Shown: piece by piece, positions 1-9,594 of the stretch | Numbering within the stretch: position 1 is the first letter of the stretch | How the letters are laid out: each line of letters starts with the position of its first letter | NCBI GenBank assembly: GCA_001579985.1 | Contig: LRSR01007824.1 | Span: 1 to 20,250 of the forward strand | Direction: 5' to 3' | DNA length: 20,250 bases | DNA from: Hypsibius dujardini | Lineage: Eukaryota; Tardigrada; Eutardigrada; Parachela; Hypsibiidae | Translations under genes and position numbers: made by a program | Notes under the pieces: generated by a model | Database searches by the model: none | Told to the model about the DNA's origin: nothing | What the model saw: only the letters and a program-made list of their open reading frames with translations

Positions 1-1547
1 TCCATTTCTGTTGATTCATATTCTCACATTAAATTTGGTCCCGGCTCTTCAGGAATATTTCCCCCGGGGGTTTGTGGCAATTCTTTTCCTTTAAATTTAA
101 ATAAATAAATAAATTTAAATAAATTCTTTATTGTAATATTTCGATCACGAATAACTTTTTGCGGCAGAGAAACAACTAATAGGACGAGAAATGGGAAATA
201 TTTTTCGGGTCCACGGGCAACGCCCAGTCACTGTCGGGGAAATCAAATCAGAACACATCCGGTTGGCCTGTCTGTGTGTAGCTTTGGACTTGTTGTCTGG
301 CTTGTTCCCATCCATCCATCTCCCTTGAAGGTCTTGGGTCTCTCACGGAAGAAAGTGAAAAGCTTAACGGCTTAGTACGCCATCATGATCAAATTCCACA
401 CGACACGGAGAAAATACACACCGCCACAGCACAGCACACAGTCAGGCATGCAACAGTGAAGGAAATCGTTGCCCCACGCTGCGCAAGTGGAGAGGGGAGA
501 GGAGAGGCGGCCGGTGTGGTGAATGTGAAACCAGTCAGTCAAGTTTAAAAAGCGCAAACAGCCTTGGCGTCCAGAGAGCATAGCAAACACACCAACCCCC
601 CGGGACAGTCACCGAGCACACATCACAGACAGACAGACAGACAGAGGCAGACAGACACACAAGGATCGAGCGAGCACACTCGGATGGCTTTCCTGTCGCG
701 CTCCAGAGGAGTCGACCGATGAGACCGAGACTGCGAGAGCAGTGTTCAGCGCGCGCAACTGGCAGGAAACGAAGGGGAAGCAAGGACGAAGGAAGGCCAT
801 ACCCGGCATCACTCACGGAATGTGGGACAACCTCTCCACCCTTCCCTTCCTTCCACCCCTCCTTCCTTCCCTCCTTCCCTCCTTCCTTCCTTCCTTCCCT
901 CTCCCTGATAAAACGTCCGCGCGAGTTGGAAATACGCGCACTCATTCCCGAGTCGGATCTGAGTCATAATCGGTATTTTAATACACTCGCACACTCGCAC
1001 ACTCACACACACGCACACTCGCACACTCACACACACACACACACAGGAAAGGAAGGAGGGCCGCACACCAGCACCAGGCGCAGCCACTGCCGCGAATGGG
1101 ATGACGACACTTGCTGCTCGACCGAAAAGAGCCCAAGGGAATTCTCGGGATAGAGGCACGATGAAACGACACAGAGCAGCAGCAGCTCACACACATACAC
1201 GCACACACAACACAAGCAGTGACACGCAACGCAATCACGAGGCTCTTTCTTTTCTCGTCCTTCCCAACCAGTTCAAAGCAGCAGTAGCAACAGGTTTTCC
1301 CCTTCTCTCTCCCCTCTTTTTCATCTCGACACTTCGTAAAGCAACACGAAGCAGTTCTCGGATTCCGGGGCCGCGCCCCTGTTCAAATATTTGATTCCCC
1401 CATTTTGTTCTGCTCACCAGGAACCCGGATTTCGCCATCAAAATCACACCTTTCTCCGCGCACACCACGCACCATTTTGAATTTTGAAGTTTGAAGTATT
1501 TGGGGGTGACGTCATTGGTCTGACGCCGTCTCTCGTGAGGAGGAGTG
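1..1547. other. Non-coding region upstream of the zinc-finger gene
   Basis: No recognisable gene. The left end is AT-rich, with an A/T palindromic stretch at about 90-125 and a minus-strand AATAAAG at about 128-134 that could be the poly(A) signal of a minus-strand gene lying mostly outside the window; this is weak. The rest is simple sequence: GACA repeats near 625-650, a TTCC/CTTCC polypyrimidine tract at about 842-902, and CACACTCG/CACA repeats at about 980-1047. Open frames across these tracts translate to low-complexity Ser/Pro/His/Thr or Cys/Val strings and are not credible proteins. The right part presumably holds the promoter and 5' UTR of the zinc-finger gene, but no TATA box or start site could be assigned. 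Confidence 0.6.
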
Positions 1548-3183
1548 ATGATGATGGCGCAGCAGCGGGTCAGCGGTGGTGGTGGGAGAAAGAAGGCCCC
1601 CACTGTGCGGGAGAGCTTGAGCCAGTTCAATCTCCTCACCAAACGGGAGGAGGTTCCGGGCGACGTCGACGAAGATGATGATGGCGACGGGGATGTTTTG
1701 ATGGATGAGGAATCCAGTTTGACCGGTAGTCTCGACGGACGGGGATATAATAATCATGAGGAACCGTATCCGGAGGAGGAATCACCGCTCGACTCGGCAC
1801 CCTTGGAGGACGACGGAACCGAGGAAGAGGAGGATGGCTATACATCGGGAATATTGGACTTTTCGACGGTGGTGCAGAATGGCGGAGGACAATCGGCGGG
1901 AAGGAAGCTGGCGGGCTCGGCGCGGTCATCCGTCAACGGAGAGCAGGTTTGTGGTGTTTTTGGTCTGTCTGGTTGATTGTCGAGAACGAAGTTGATTTGT
2001 TGATTGACTAGTTCTGGTTGATTTGTTGATTGTCGAGCATGTGGTTGATTTGTTGATTGTCGAGCATGTGGTTGATTTGTTGATTGTCGAACATGTGGTT
2101 GATTTGTTGATTGACTAGTTGTGGTTGATTTGTTGATTGACTAGTTGTGGTTGATCACTATTTCGTAGTTGTTAGTGACCTGTTGCCTGTAGGGTTGTTG
2201 GTAATTGTGATATAACGGGAATACTTGTTTTTAATTTTTTTGCTTTCTTGAACGATTAATTAATTGTGATGATGGACTTCATAAATTCATGTCGTATTGT
2301 TTGCTCAATTTAATTTATAATAAGTGAAATCCGTTAATGGCATAATCAACTGATGGATTGATTGATCAATTGATTGGCTGATGATGCAGGTCAGCGGATC
2401 TTTTTTCTTGTTGCATGGAATTGGATGGAGGAAGTCGAAACCAAACTGGTTTTGGTATCAAGATACATTCATTACATGAGGTATTTCTTTTAGAGTTTCG
2501 ACGAAAATGGCGTCGGCGCAGAAGAGGGCGATGAGGTCAACAATGTCGACGGCAACGGGAGCTTGGACACAGGCAGCAAGTCGGGCGGTAGAGGAGGCAA
2601 GAACATCGAATGTGACATCTGCAAGAAGACGTTTTCCAACGCGGCAAAGTAGGTGTTCTTACTTCTTGTCTAATTTTTGTGTATTATAAGCGTCCAGGTA
2701 CGACACGACGCCTAGTGTTGGTCATTGAACTGTGTTGACCTGCTGTCTGATTATTATGATTACAGCATGCGCCGACACCGAATGCGGCACTCTGGTATCA
2801 AACCTTTCAAGTGTCACTTTTGCGGAAATGAGTTTTACCGAAAGGACCACATGCGAGAACATATCGAGCATAAGCATAGCAGCTCACAGGTTAGTCACAG
2901 ATTTTCTTCGCTTCTGACTGAGCCACTATTAGCTGCTGGTCGTTTCTTTGTGGATGTCCGACCTTAATGTCTGTGCTAAATCTATTTGCCTGTCCGTTCA
3001 TTGGTCAAAGCGTCTCGTTCTCTGTGTTCCAGCCATGCAACATGTCTGTCTGTCTGCATGTCTACTCGCATGTCTGTTTGTCTTTCTGCCTGACTGGCTC
3101 TCTGGCTGTCTGTCTGTCTGTCTGTCTGTCTGTGTCTACTCGCATGTCTGTTTGTCTTTCTGCCTGACTGGCTCTCTGTCTGC

Positions 3184-3215
<32 letters not shown>

Positions 3216-4674
3216 AGTCTGTCAGTCAGTCTGTGAGTCAGTCATTCTCTTTGCCTGTCTACGTGTCTGCCTGCTCATCTCTTTGCTTGTCTGTCTGTGT
3301 GCCTGCCTGCTCGCCGGTCTTTCGGTCTACTTGGGCATCTGTCGCCCCACCTGCATGTGCTCACATCGACTGCCTGCCGACTCGCACAGGGTCCTGCTTG
3401 CTAACCGCATGAGAAAGTTAACCTTTCCAATTTTAATCCTCCAGGGTGTTTCACAGGTTCAGTGCTACTTCTGCCAACAAGTCTTCGCCCAGAAAAAGGA
3501 CCTCTTCCAGCACGTCACTCGCGATCATGATGTGGATCCCCGCGAGCTCCACTGCCACCGGTGCTCATTCAGCGCGGGCACGCTGGGCCGCTACCTCTGG
3601 CACCTATCCACCTCGCATCCGCGTCAGGAATCGGCCCACGGCAAATCTTCCAGTCCCGTCCCGTGGGATGCCGGTATCACCACATCCCTCACCACATCCG
3701 ATCTCCTCAGCCACAAGAAGGCGATGAAACCGAAACGGAAGCCGCGAAAACGGGAAGCGATCGCGTCGCCCCCGCCGCCGTCCATGATGTCGGGCGACCT
3801 GTCCACCGGCCGCTACTCCGCCAGCTGGCTCCGGCCGGATGTGAACGTCGATCTCGACGACCACGACCACGACGACAACATTCCAATTTCTCAGGCCGAC
3901 ACCACTACTCGTTACGTCTCCATTCTCCCGAAAAACGCGGTTCCACCGCCGATGGCAACACTGGCGCAGCGCTTGAACGGCAATCACATTTCGTCGTTCG
4001 CTGTGCCGGCCGGATTGAGCACCGTTCTCACGCGCCCGGCAGGTGGCGCCAGTCGGACCGTGGAGTCGCTGTCGCCCATGCCGGAGCTGGACGTTAATGG
4101 GAAGACTGCCAGCGGAAGCAGCAGCAATCGACGCAAATCCAAGGCGCCGGTTCGTGTGGAACGGAACACGGATGCCGGGGAGGAGGGGAGAAGCTCGTTG
4201 GTCGGTCAGCGGATCGACGGCAGTGTGGTGGACGATGTGAAACCATTCCCGGCGCTGGTTCGCCGCAATAACCTTCCAGAGGATCTGTTCTCCGCCCACA
4301 GCAGCACCGCGAACGGACAGGGATCCCAGCGGTCTAACGGCCATCACACCAGAAATCTCAGTACACCTGCAGTGTCGGAGCCGGAACGAGAGACTTCGCC
4401 GGCCAAGTGTCCCCATTGCCTGATTCTCTATCCCGACAGGGTGCTGTACATGTTGCATAAGACTCTACATACCGATGGACACCCCTACCGGTGAGAACAT
4501 TTTTCGTGCATCATATTCCGTCATTCATCACATGATTCATCACGTGATTCACATCATCATTGGAGCGTGTGTTTCATTTTCAGATGTTCGCGATGCCGGT
4601 TGCAGTTCCCGAACCGCTACGAGTTCTATGCGCACATCGTCAATCACGGCGGATCCGCCAGTTCTTTGCTCTAG
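1548..4674 (+). CDS. C2H2 zinc-finger transcription factor, Hunchback/Ikaros-like C-terminal fingers (five exons, 604 aa)
   Basis: Probable nuclear DNA-binding regulator. Exons: 1548-1946, 2494-2648, 2766-2889, 3445-4490, 4584-4674; all introns GT..AG and in frame. Start: first ATG after an in-frame TGA at 1536, in a run of three Met codons. Residues 1-170 are acidic and disordered (Asp/Glu runs). Fingers 1-2 (173-193, 201-222) are joined by a SGIKPFK linker. Fingers 3-4 (233-254, 263-284) have C-x2-C-x12-H-x4-H spacing. A Ser/Pro-rich stretch of about 260 residues follows. Fingers 5-6 (548-568, 576-596) close the protein eight residues before the stop. The spacing, the DRVLYMLH and NRYEFYAH signatures and the extreme C-terminal position recall the dimerisation finger pair of Hunchback and Ikaros proteins. 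That family call is by eye. Exon 4 could start at 3457 instead, in the same frame. Confidence 0.85.
1970..2158 (+). repeat. GTTGATTTGTTGATTG minisatellite in zinc-finger intron 1
   Basis: Intron 1 (1947-2493) opens with about six or seven imperfect copies of a 26-28 bp unit whose core is GTTGATTTGTTGATTG. Copies end alternately in TCGAGCATGTG or ACTAGTTGTG, so two subtypes are interspersed. The array starts about 25 bases after the splice donor and is non-coding. Confidence 0.85.
3041..3330 (+). repeat. TCTG microsatellite with 74-bp duplication in zinc-finger intron 3
   Basis: Most of intron 3 (2890-3444) is degenerate (TCTG)n. A 44-base non-repetitive segment beginning TCTACTCGCATG occurs at 3061-3104 and again at 3135-3178, so the array grew partly by a larger tandem duplication. 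The Cys/Leu/Ser-rich frames through it are repeat artefacts. The true acceptor lies downstream at 3444. Confidence 0.9.
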
Positions 4675-4961
4675 AGGAGAGAACCGCCCGGGATGGGGAT
4701 TTGGACGATGGGTTGTGACAGTGTTCGTCGTTTTATGAGTCAGTCATTGTGTTGTGTTTTTGTAGTCGGTTTTTGCGTAATTATTAGAATTTTTGGCTTT
4801 GTGCTGGGGGGTTGTTCTCTTGATATTTTTCTCGAATGTAGCCGCCGTAGTGGCCTTCTGGACTGCATTCTACGCGTTTGTTGCCTATTTGTGTATAAGT
4901 TTATCTACCAATAATGACGGGATGCAATAACTCGGTGCACGAAAACGGTTTCGCCACTATA

Positions 4962-5283
4962 CAGTAAGCGACAGAATTTTTTAGAATTTTTTAGACAGAA
5001 TAGTTTAATCCAATGAAGGGCCCCTGAAATGGGCCAAAGGGGCGGGGCAAGGCTAGTACTTGAACAGTCAACCAATCAACCAGCGGATCTCCACATACAG
5101 CATATTGCTGTCTTCCCCTGCCCCGCCCCTTTTGCCCATTTCCGGGACCCTCCGTCAGATTACTTGAACAATCAACCAATCAACCAGCGGAGCTCCACGT
5201 ACAGCATATTACTGTCTTCCCCTGCCCCGCCCCTTTTGCCCATTTCCGGGACCCTCCGTTAGATTAAATTCTCCCGCTTACTG
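4962..5283. mobile_element. Non-autonomous TA-flanked inverted-repeat element (MITE-like)
   Basis: The termini are CAGTAAGCG (4962-4970) and CGCTTACTG (5275-5283), exact inverted copies, each bordered by a TA (4960-4961 and 5284-5285). The inverted arms continue inward for about 75-90 bases: the left AAAGGGGCGGGGCA stretch pairs with CCCCGCCCCTTTT on the right. The interior holds a 104-bp direct duplication (5057-5160 and 5161-5264), so the GC-rich right arm is present twice. No coding potential. A CAGT-type end with a TA target resembles non-autonomous Tc1/mariner elements; the class is inferred, the repeats are directly visible. It lies between the convergent 3' ends of the zinc-finger gene and MMAA. 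Confidence 0.8.
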
Positions 5284-5428
5284 TAGGACCAAGTCCGCAG
5301 AGTTACAGCATTTCGACATTGTTCAAGCCTTTCAATCAGACTCCGGTTAAATGTTCTGTAAGTAATAAGTAAATCACTGAATGCGAAATACGAAGTCAGA
5401 ATTAAGACAGGCAAAACAACTGGCGCGG

Positions 5429-6832
5429 CTATCTGCAAGGGTCTTCCCGGAAAGCATCAATTAACAGGAGTGCGCCGGCCGAAGATGTTATGCGCCCACT
5501 GGACACGGCCTCTTCAATTCCTCTTCGCATGGCTTGAATAGTCGAATTTGATTTGAACGAAGACTGGAGATGTTCTTCAATGAACCGCCACATCCGCATG
5601 GTGCTTTGAGCAGATCTTCTCTTCACGAATTCATCACTGGATATTGCGGTTTCTCTGAATTTCTGGAACAGATCCCAGCATTCTGGAATTCCTTCGCCGG
5701 TTACAGAAGAAACTCGAATCACCTAGAACGACAACAAACAACAAACGAATCAATCGCAAATAATAAAATTTAGTTAAGGAAGACATTTGACAACTGGGTT
5801 CGTCACAACCGGGTTCGTCACAACCGGGTTCGTTACAACCGGGTTCGTCACAACTGGGTTCGTCACAACTGGGTTCGTCACAACCGGGTTCGTCAATGCT
5901 TACAGCTGTGCTGAGGTTACTTTGAGCGTCGTTGTTTGGGTTTTGGTGGGCCGTAGGGGTAAAACGTGTCAATCAAGCTTTGATTCATTTAGATCACATT
6001 ACTGCACATCTTAGGCATTTTGTTGTTTTTATTTCCGAGCGCTATCCTCTGCATTATATTGCAGTTTCTTTACGATTTCGTTGTCAATATGATTGAACTC
6101 ATTTGTCATGAGCATTCTATCGCCTATGACGTACACGCCGCGAACGAAAAGCACCGTGCATTTTTCTGTTAGCCAATAAATCAATCAACAACTAAACAAA
6201 TCAAATGCGTGGTTGTCCCACACGGCCCACCTGAACTCAAACAACGACCCTCAAAGTAACTTCAGAACAGCTTTAGTCTGTTAGTACCTTAGGCTTCCAA
6301 TGAGTATTTTCCGGTGTCATGAACTTCAAGGCGCTAATATATTCCCCTTGGGTCCTTCTGGCTGCCGGTATGAGATCACCATCAGACTTGTTAACGATGA
6401 CCACATGACTCAGCTCCATGATTCCCCGTTTCATTGCTTGCAATTCGTCCCCGGCACCGGGTGAGATGATGACCACGAATATATCTGTCATATCCGCCAC
6501 AACGTATTCGTTCTGCCCAGAACCTAAAAAATCAATCTGACACTGAACTAAAGATGAGGATACAAAAAGAGGGGCAGCACAACCCATCGCATGAGCAGGC
6601 GACCAACTACCCAGAAAAAGCTCGCGTAGAAGGTAGAATGACAAACACCGAAGGCAGCATCCCAGCCTTACGGCAGGCAGTCGAACAGACAAACAGAAAA
6701 CCAGACTGATACAGACTGAAACAATGGCACATGCATATATAAGTAAACAGTCAGAGAGACAGAGGGAGCGAAAAGAGACAGAGTGACAGAGTGACAGAGT
6801 GACAGAGTGACAGAGTGACAGAGTGACAGAGT

Positions 6833-6884
<52 letters not shown>

Positions 6885-7977
6885 GTCAGTCAGTCAGTCA
6901 AGCTGATAGACAGTAAAACAGCAGAAGAGTCAAACTTACCAACAGTTTCGACAAAGACAACATCGAACCCCGCAGCCTCGACCAGATTTATGGAATCAGA
7001 AGTCGTTCTTGTTACTCCTCCCAAAATGCCGCAGGTCGGTGAAGGCCGGATGAATGCTCTGTGATCTTTCGACAGATTTGGCATTCTTGTCTTGTCTCCA
7101 AGAAGAGAACCTAAGGGCCGCACACAAGTACTAATAAATTAAAAACTAGACCAAACAGTTGTTTCAAGCCAAGAAAGTCTCTGAATCATGTGTGATCACT
7201 CTACCCCCGGTTATTCTGGAAGATGGGTCCACTGTTAAACAGCCGACTTTATGTCCCTTCCCTAAAAGATGCATCCCAATCGCTTCCAGAAATGTAGATT
7301 TACCGGCACCCGGCGGACCTGATATTCCTGTATCAAAAAATGTAACAATTTTAAATGCAAATTGAGAGTGAAACAAATGGATCGTTCCGATTAGAAATAG
7401 CAATCGACGAGTAAGATTTCGTAATTAACACATCAATCAATCGACGGCGACGACTCTAAAGTCTCGGTGAATCAATCCAGTGATCAATGCACACAGTAGA
7501 TACACACCAGAGGTAACACAGTACAATCAATCAATCAATGCATTGTTGCACACAGTACATACACACCACAGGTAACAAGTACAATCAATCAATCAATGCA
7601 TCATTGCACACAGTAGATACACACCACAGGTAACACAGTACAATCAATCAATCAATACATCAATCCACAGTACATACACACCAGAGGTAACACTCACCGA
7701 TTCGGAATGAGAATGCTTTCGGGCCTTCCCGCGCTACTTTTTCATTTTCATTCTCCAAAACCAAATTGAGCAATTTCTGAGCCTTCAGCTGCTTCGCTGG
7801 ATTACTCGATTCGATCAAAGTGATGGCTTCCGCTAGAGATGTTCGATCTCCCCTCAACAGACCTCCAAGTAACCATCGAGCAAAACGTTCGTGCTGCGCA
7901 TTTGCAGTCAGCGTTCCATAAAATCGAAATCCCGGAAATTTTTGGCAAAAAAAATCTTGTGCAATCTGTTTCAGCAT
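5429..7977 (-). CDS. MMAA: Methylmalonic aciduria type A protein, mitochondrial G3E GTPase (five exons, 367 aa)
   Basis: MeaB-family GTPase that loads and protects adenosylcobalamin on methylmalonyl-CoA mutase in mitochondria (family knowledge). Exons on the minus strand: 7977-7698, 7327-7205, 7110-6940, 6523-6288, 5722-5429; GT..AG introns, total 1104 nt. The ATG follows an in-frame TAG. The N-terminus ([10 protein letters not shown]...) is basic and aromatic, suitable for mitochondrial import. Visible motifs: P-loop GPPGAGKS at 97-104, VDPSS at 126-130, GDKTRM in exon 3, ETVG at 189-192, NKSDGD at 236-241, and SVTGEG just after residue 270. [10 protein letters not shown] before the P-loop and the MW...F helix near the C-terminus fit the family. 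Somewhat shorter than the human protein (418 aa), mainly at the N-terminus. No motif is missing. Divergent from profilin. Confidence 0.96.
5791..5895. repeat. 15-bp minisatellite, seven copies, MMAA intron 4
   Basis: Seven head-to-tail copies of CAAC(C/T)GGGTTCGT(C/T)A with no length variation, separated by single-base differences only. It lies in the intron between MMAA exons 4 and 5. Because the period is divisible by three it stays open in several frames (TTGFV on plus, [10 protein letters not shown] on minus), but the frames have no start context or homology and are not called as genes. Confidence 0.95.
6776..6900. repeat. Compound GACAGAGT / GACA / GTCA microsatellite, MMAA intron 3
   Basis: About seven copies of the octamer GACAGAGT (6776-6835) pass into about 13 copies of GACA (6833-6884) and then GTCA (6885-6900). 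The array lies inside the MMAA intron between 6524 and 6939, ending about 40 bases from the splice donor of exon 3. It reads TGTC/CTGT on the transcribed sense strand. Confidence 0.95.
7474..7692. repeat. 58-59 bp minisatellite, about four copies, abutting the MMAA exon 1 donor
   Basis: Copies start at about 7474 (partial), 7524, 7582 and 7641. Each contains CAATCAATCAAT followed by a GCACACAGTA(C/G)ATACACACC block and AGGTAACA. The last copy ends about five bases from the splice donor of MMAA exon 1 (GT at 7697-7696), so the array occupies the 5' end of intron 1 in transcription order. The mixture of a microsatellite core and a longer conserved block indicates tandem duplication. Confidence 0.9.
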
Positions 7978-8535
7978 GGCTGACTAACGTCTAATTCAGA
8001 ACTCAACTTTTCTGCTGGTTTGCATTTCCTTTTCCTAGATCAGCTGTTCTGTTAAACGGTCAGCTATAAACCGGGCCGATTGACCGGCTCGGAAGACCGT
8101 TAGCTTGTGCATGTGAGCCGGTCAAAGTCTTATCGACGAATCGTACGATGAAAGTAATAAAATTCGGTGCTCAATTGGACGTCCTTAATAGCCCCGCGTA
8201 AAAAGGTAGGACTAGTGCCTACTGTACTCAGTCCCCTACTATAATTGCTGGACGGAGTAACATCCATTTCTCCGCCTCGCGCTGAGTCATCAAGAAGCTG
8301 TGACTTCGTTTTTGAGCTCGCTGATTCTGCGAGGAATTTTCCAGCGAGCAATACTAGTACTGTGTCATTCTATTTGTCGGTGTGGTTCTTCGTCATTTGC
8401 AATTCTTTTCAAATCGCCAGATCATCATTGCTGCACTCCCTTAAACGCTGGCGAGATTGTCGATTGACGAAGAACTTTCATATTTCCCTTTACGGATATT
8501 TCGCGTCGGAATTTTCTGAGGTCTTCCGTTTGAAA
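7978..8535. promoter_or_regulatory. Divergent intergenic region between MMAA and profilin, with nested inverted repeats
   Basis: This 558-base interval separates the MMAA and profilin start codons and must hold both promoters and both 5' UTRs. It contains a TATAAA at 8065-8070 (plus strand), a perfect 11-base inverted repeat TTGACCGGCTC (8080-8090) with GAGCCGGTCAA (8115-8125), and a second pair AACGGTC (8055-8061) with GACCGTT (8095-8101). A frame continuous with profilin runs upstream from the ATG to about 8245 but has no in-frame ATG, so it is taken as leader sequence. Transcription start sites could not be placed. Confidence 0.5.
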
Positions 8536-9543
8536 ATGAGCTGGCAAGATTATGTTAACAACAACCTGCTGGGAACTGGCACCTGCAAAAGCGCATTGTT
8601 GGCAGGTCACGACGGGAACATCTGGGCCGAAGGTAGGAATTTATGTGGCCGGTTTCAGTTGACGGTCAGAGAAACTAATGGCCATTGTGGTTTGGGATGG
8701 CGTGTGCTTGATTGTTTGATTCATCAAAATTGTCTCGCCATATTTAATTTAATTTTTCGGATTTGATACAAATCTGCTAGTATTGTTCTTTGTTTTGTCA
8801 ATTATTTGCTTCTGCTTGTTTTATTCAATAATAATTGAATAAAACATTCAAAATTCAAAATCCATTCAAAATCATTTAGTCATTTTTCCAACATGGTCTG
8901 CTGGATTGGATTGAATCGTTTTTTTGGAAAGTTGATTGGTGGATGTTTTGATTTGACTGCGTTTCTTTATTTTTGTCTCTGTCTGTATTTTTGTGCTTGC
9001 AAGAATTTTCTGTAAAAAAGTCGTTGATCGAATAACTGATTGATGAGTCATTCTTCCTTCTACTGTATGATGGATTGATTGATTGAGTGCTGTACAATAT
9101 CAGTCATACACTATTGTACTAGACCACGACATGACCAGCCACTTAATCAGACCTTTCCCAAAATGGATTCTACGTGAAATCGCTGAATCCCCGCCTTTTC
9201 CCTGTATATTACAAGGTGGTTGTTAAACCGGCTTTTTTCTAAATCGACTTCAGGTGGAGATCTGCAAGGAAAAATCTCGGTGGACGAACTGAAGCGGATA
9301 GCCAACGCCTTCAACGACGCCTCGGGATTTCAAGCGAACGGCGCCATCCTCGGTGGAAGTAAGTATATATTCCTCACTACCGACGGCACCGTCATGCGGT
9401 TGCGAAAAGGGTCGGGCGGCGCCATTGTGGTTAAGACCTCGCAGGCCATCATTCTTGCCACGTACGATGAAAGTATCCAGCCGGGACAATGCAGTACCGT
9501 TTGTGAGAAACTTGGTGACTACCTTCGTACCGTCGGATACTAG
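8536..9543 (+). CDS. Profilin (two exons, 128 aa)
   Basis: Small cytoplasmic actin-monomer-binding protein that promotes nucleotide exchange and binds polyproline and phosphoinositides (family knowledge). Exons 8536-8632 and 9254-9543; intron GT..AG, codon split after the first base; 387 nt. The N-terminal helix MSWQDYVNNNLLGTG carries the conserved Trp3 and Tyr6. GHDGNIWAEG contains the second conserved Trp. The exon 2 motifs GGSKYIFL, MRLRKGSGG and the terminal helix CEKLGDYLRTVGY are all where a profilin should have them, and the length is typical of invertebrate profilins. The ATG has an AAA-A context at -3. The last 26 coding bases, including the stop, are tandemly repeated downstream (see 9517-9594). 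Confidence 0.97.
8633..9253 (+). other. Profilin intron (621 bases), AT-rich
   Basis: No gene inside. It includes a nearly perfect AT palindrome TTATTCAAT...ATTGAATAA at about 8820-8841, followed by several ATTCAAAAT iterations up to about 8875. The open frames here are short and compositionally AT-driven. Confidence 0.7.
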
Positions 9544-9594
9544 ACTACCTTCGTACCGTCGGATACAAGACTAACTTCGTACCGTCGGATACTA
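9517..9594 (+). repeat. 26-bp tandem repeat, three copies, spanning the profilin stop codon
   Basis: Copies at 9517-9542, 9543-9568 and 9569-9594 share GACTACCTTCGTACCGTCGG and the following six bases, with only a few substitutions. Copy 1 encodes the last residues of profilin (DYLRTVGY) plus the first two bases of the TAG stop. Copies 2 and 3 are 3' UTR. The period is not a multiple of three. Confidence 0.95.

Noticed and set aside
719-1153. Open frames upstream of the zinc-finger gene on both strands
   Set aside because: They translate polypyrimidine and CACA tracts; composition is extreme and there is no start context or homology.
2948-3412. 154-codon Cys/Leu/Ser-rich open frame
   Set aside because: Reads through the (TCTG)n intronic array; the residues are repeat translations (CLSV) and a spliced gene already explains the region.
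3604-4458. 284-codon minus-strand open frame
   Set aside because: It is exactly antisense to zinc-finger exon 4, whose GC-rich third positions suppress stops on the other strand. The translation is Arg/Gly/Val-rich with no domain.
6273-6692. MMAA exon 4 extended upstream to a separate start at 6692
   Set aside because: The stretch before 6523 is intron: a TTTTTTTAG acceptor precedes the GTSGQNE-type G3 continuation, and joining at 6523 restores ETVG and the frame.
7474-7692. CRISPR-like array of regular repeats
   Set aside because: Units are head-to-tail with no unique spacers, in an intron of an animal gene; it is a minisatellite. The same holds for 5791-5895.
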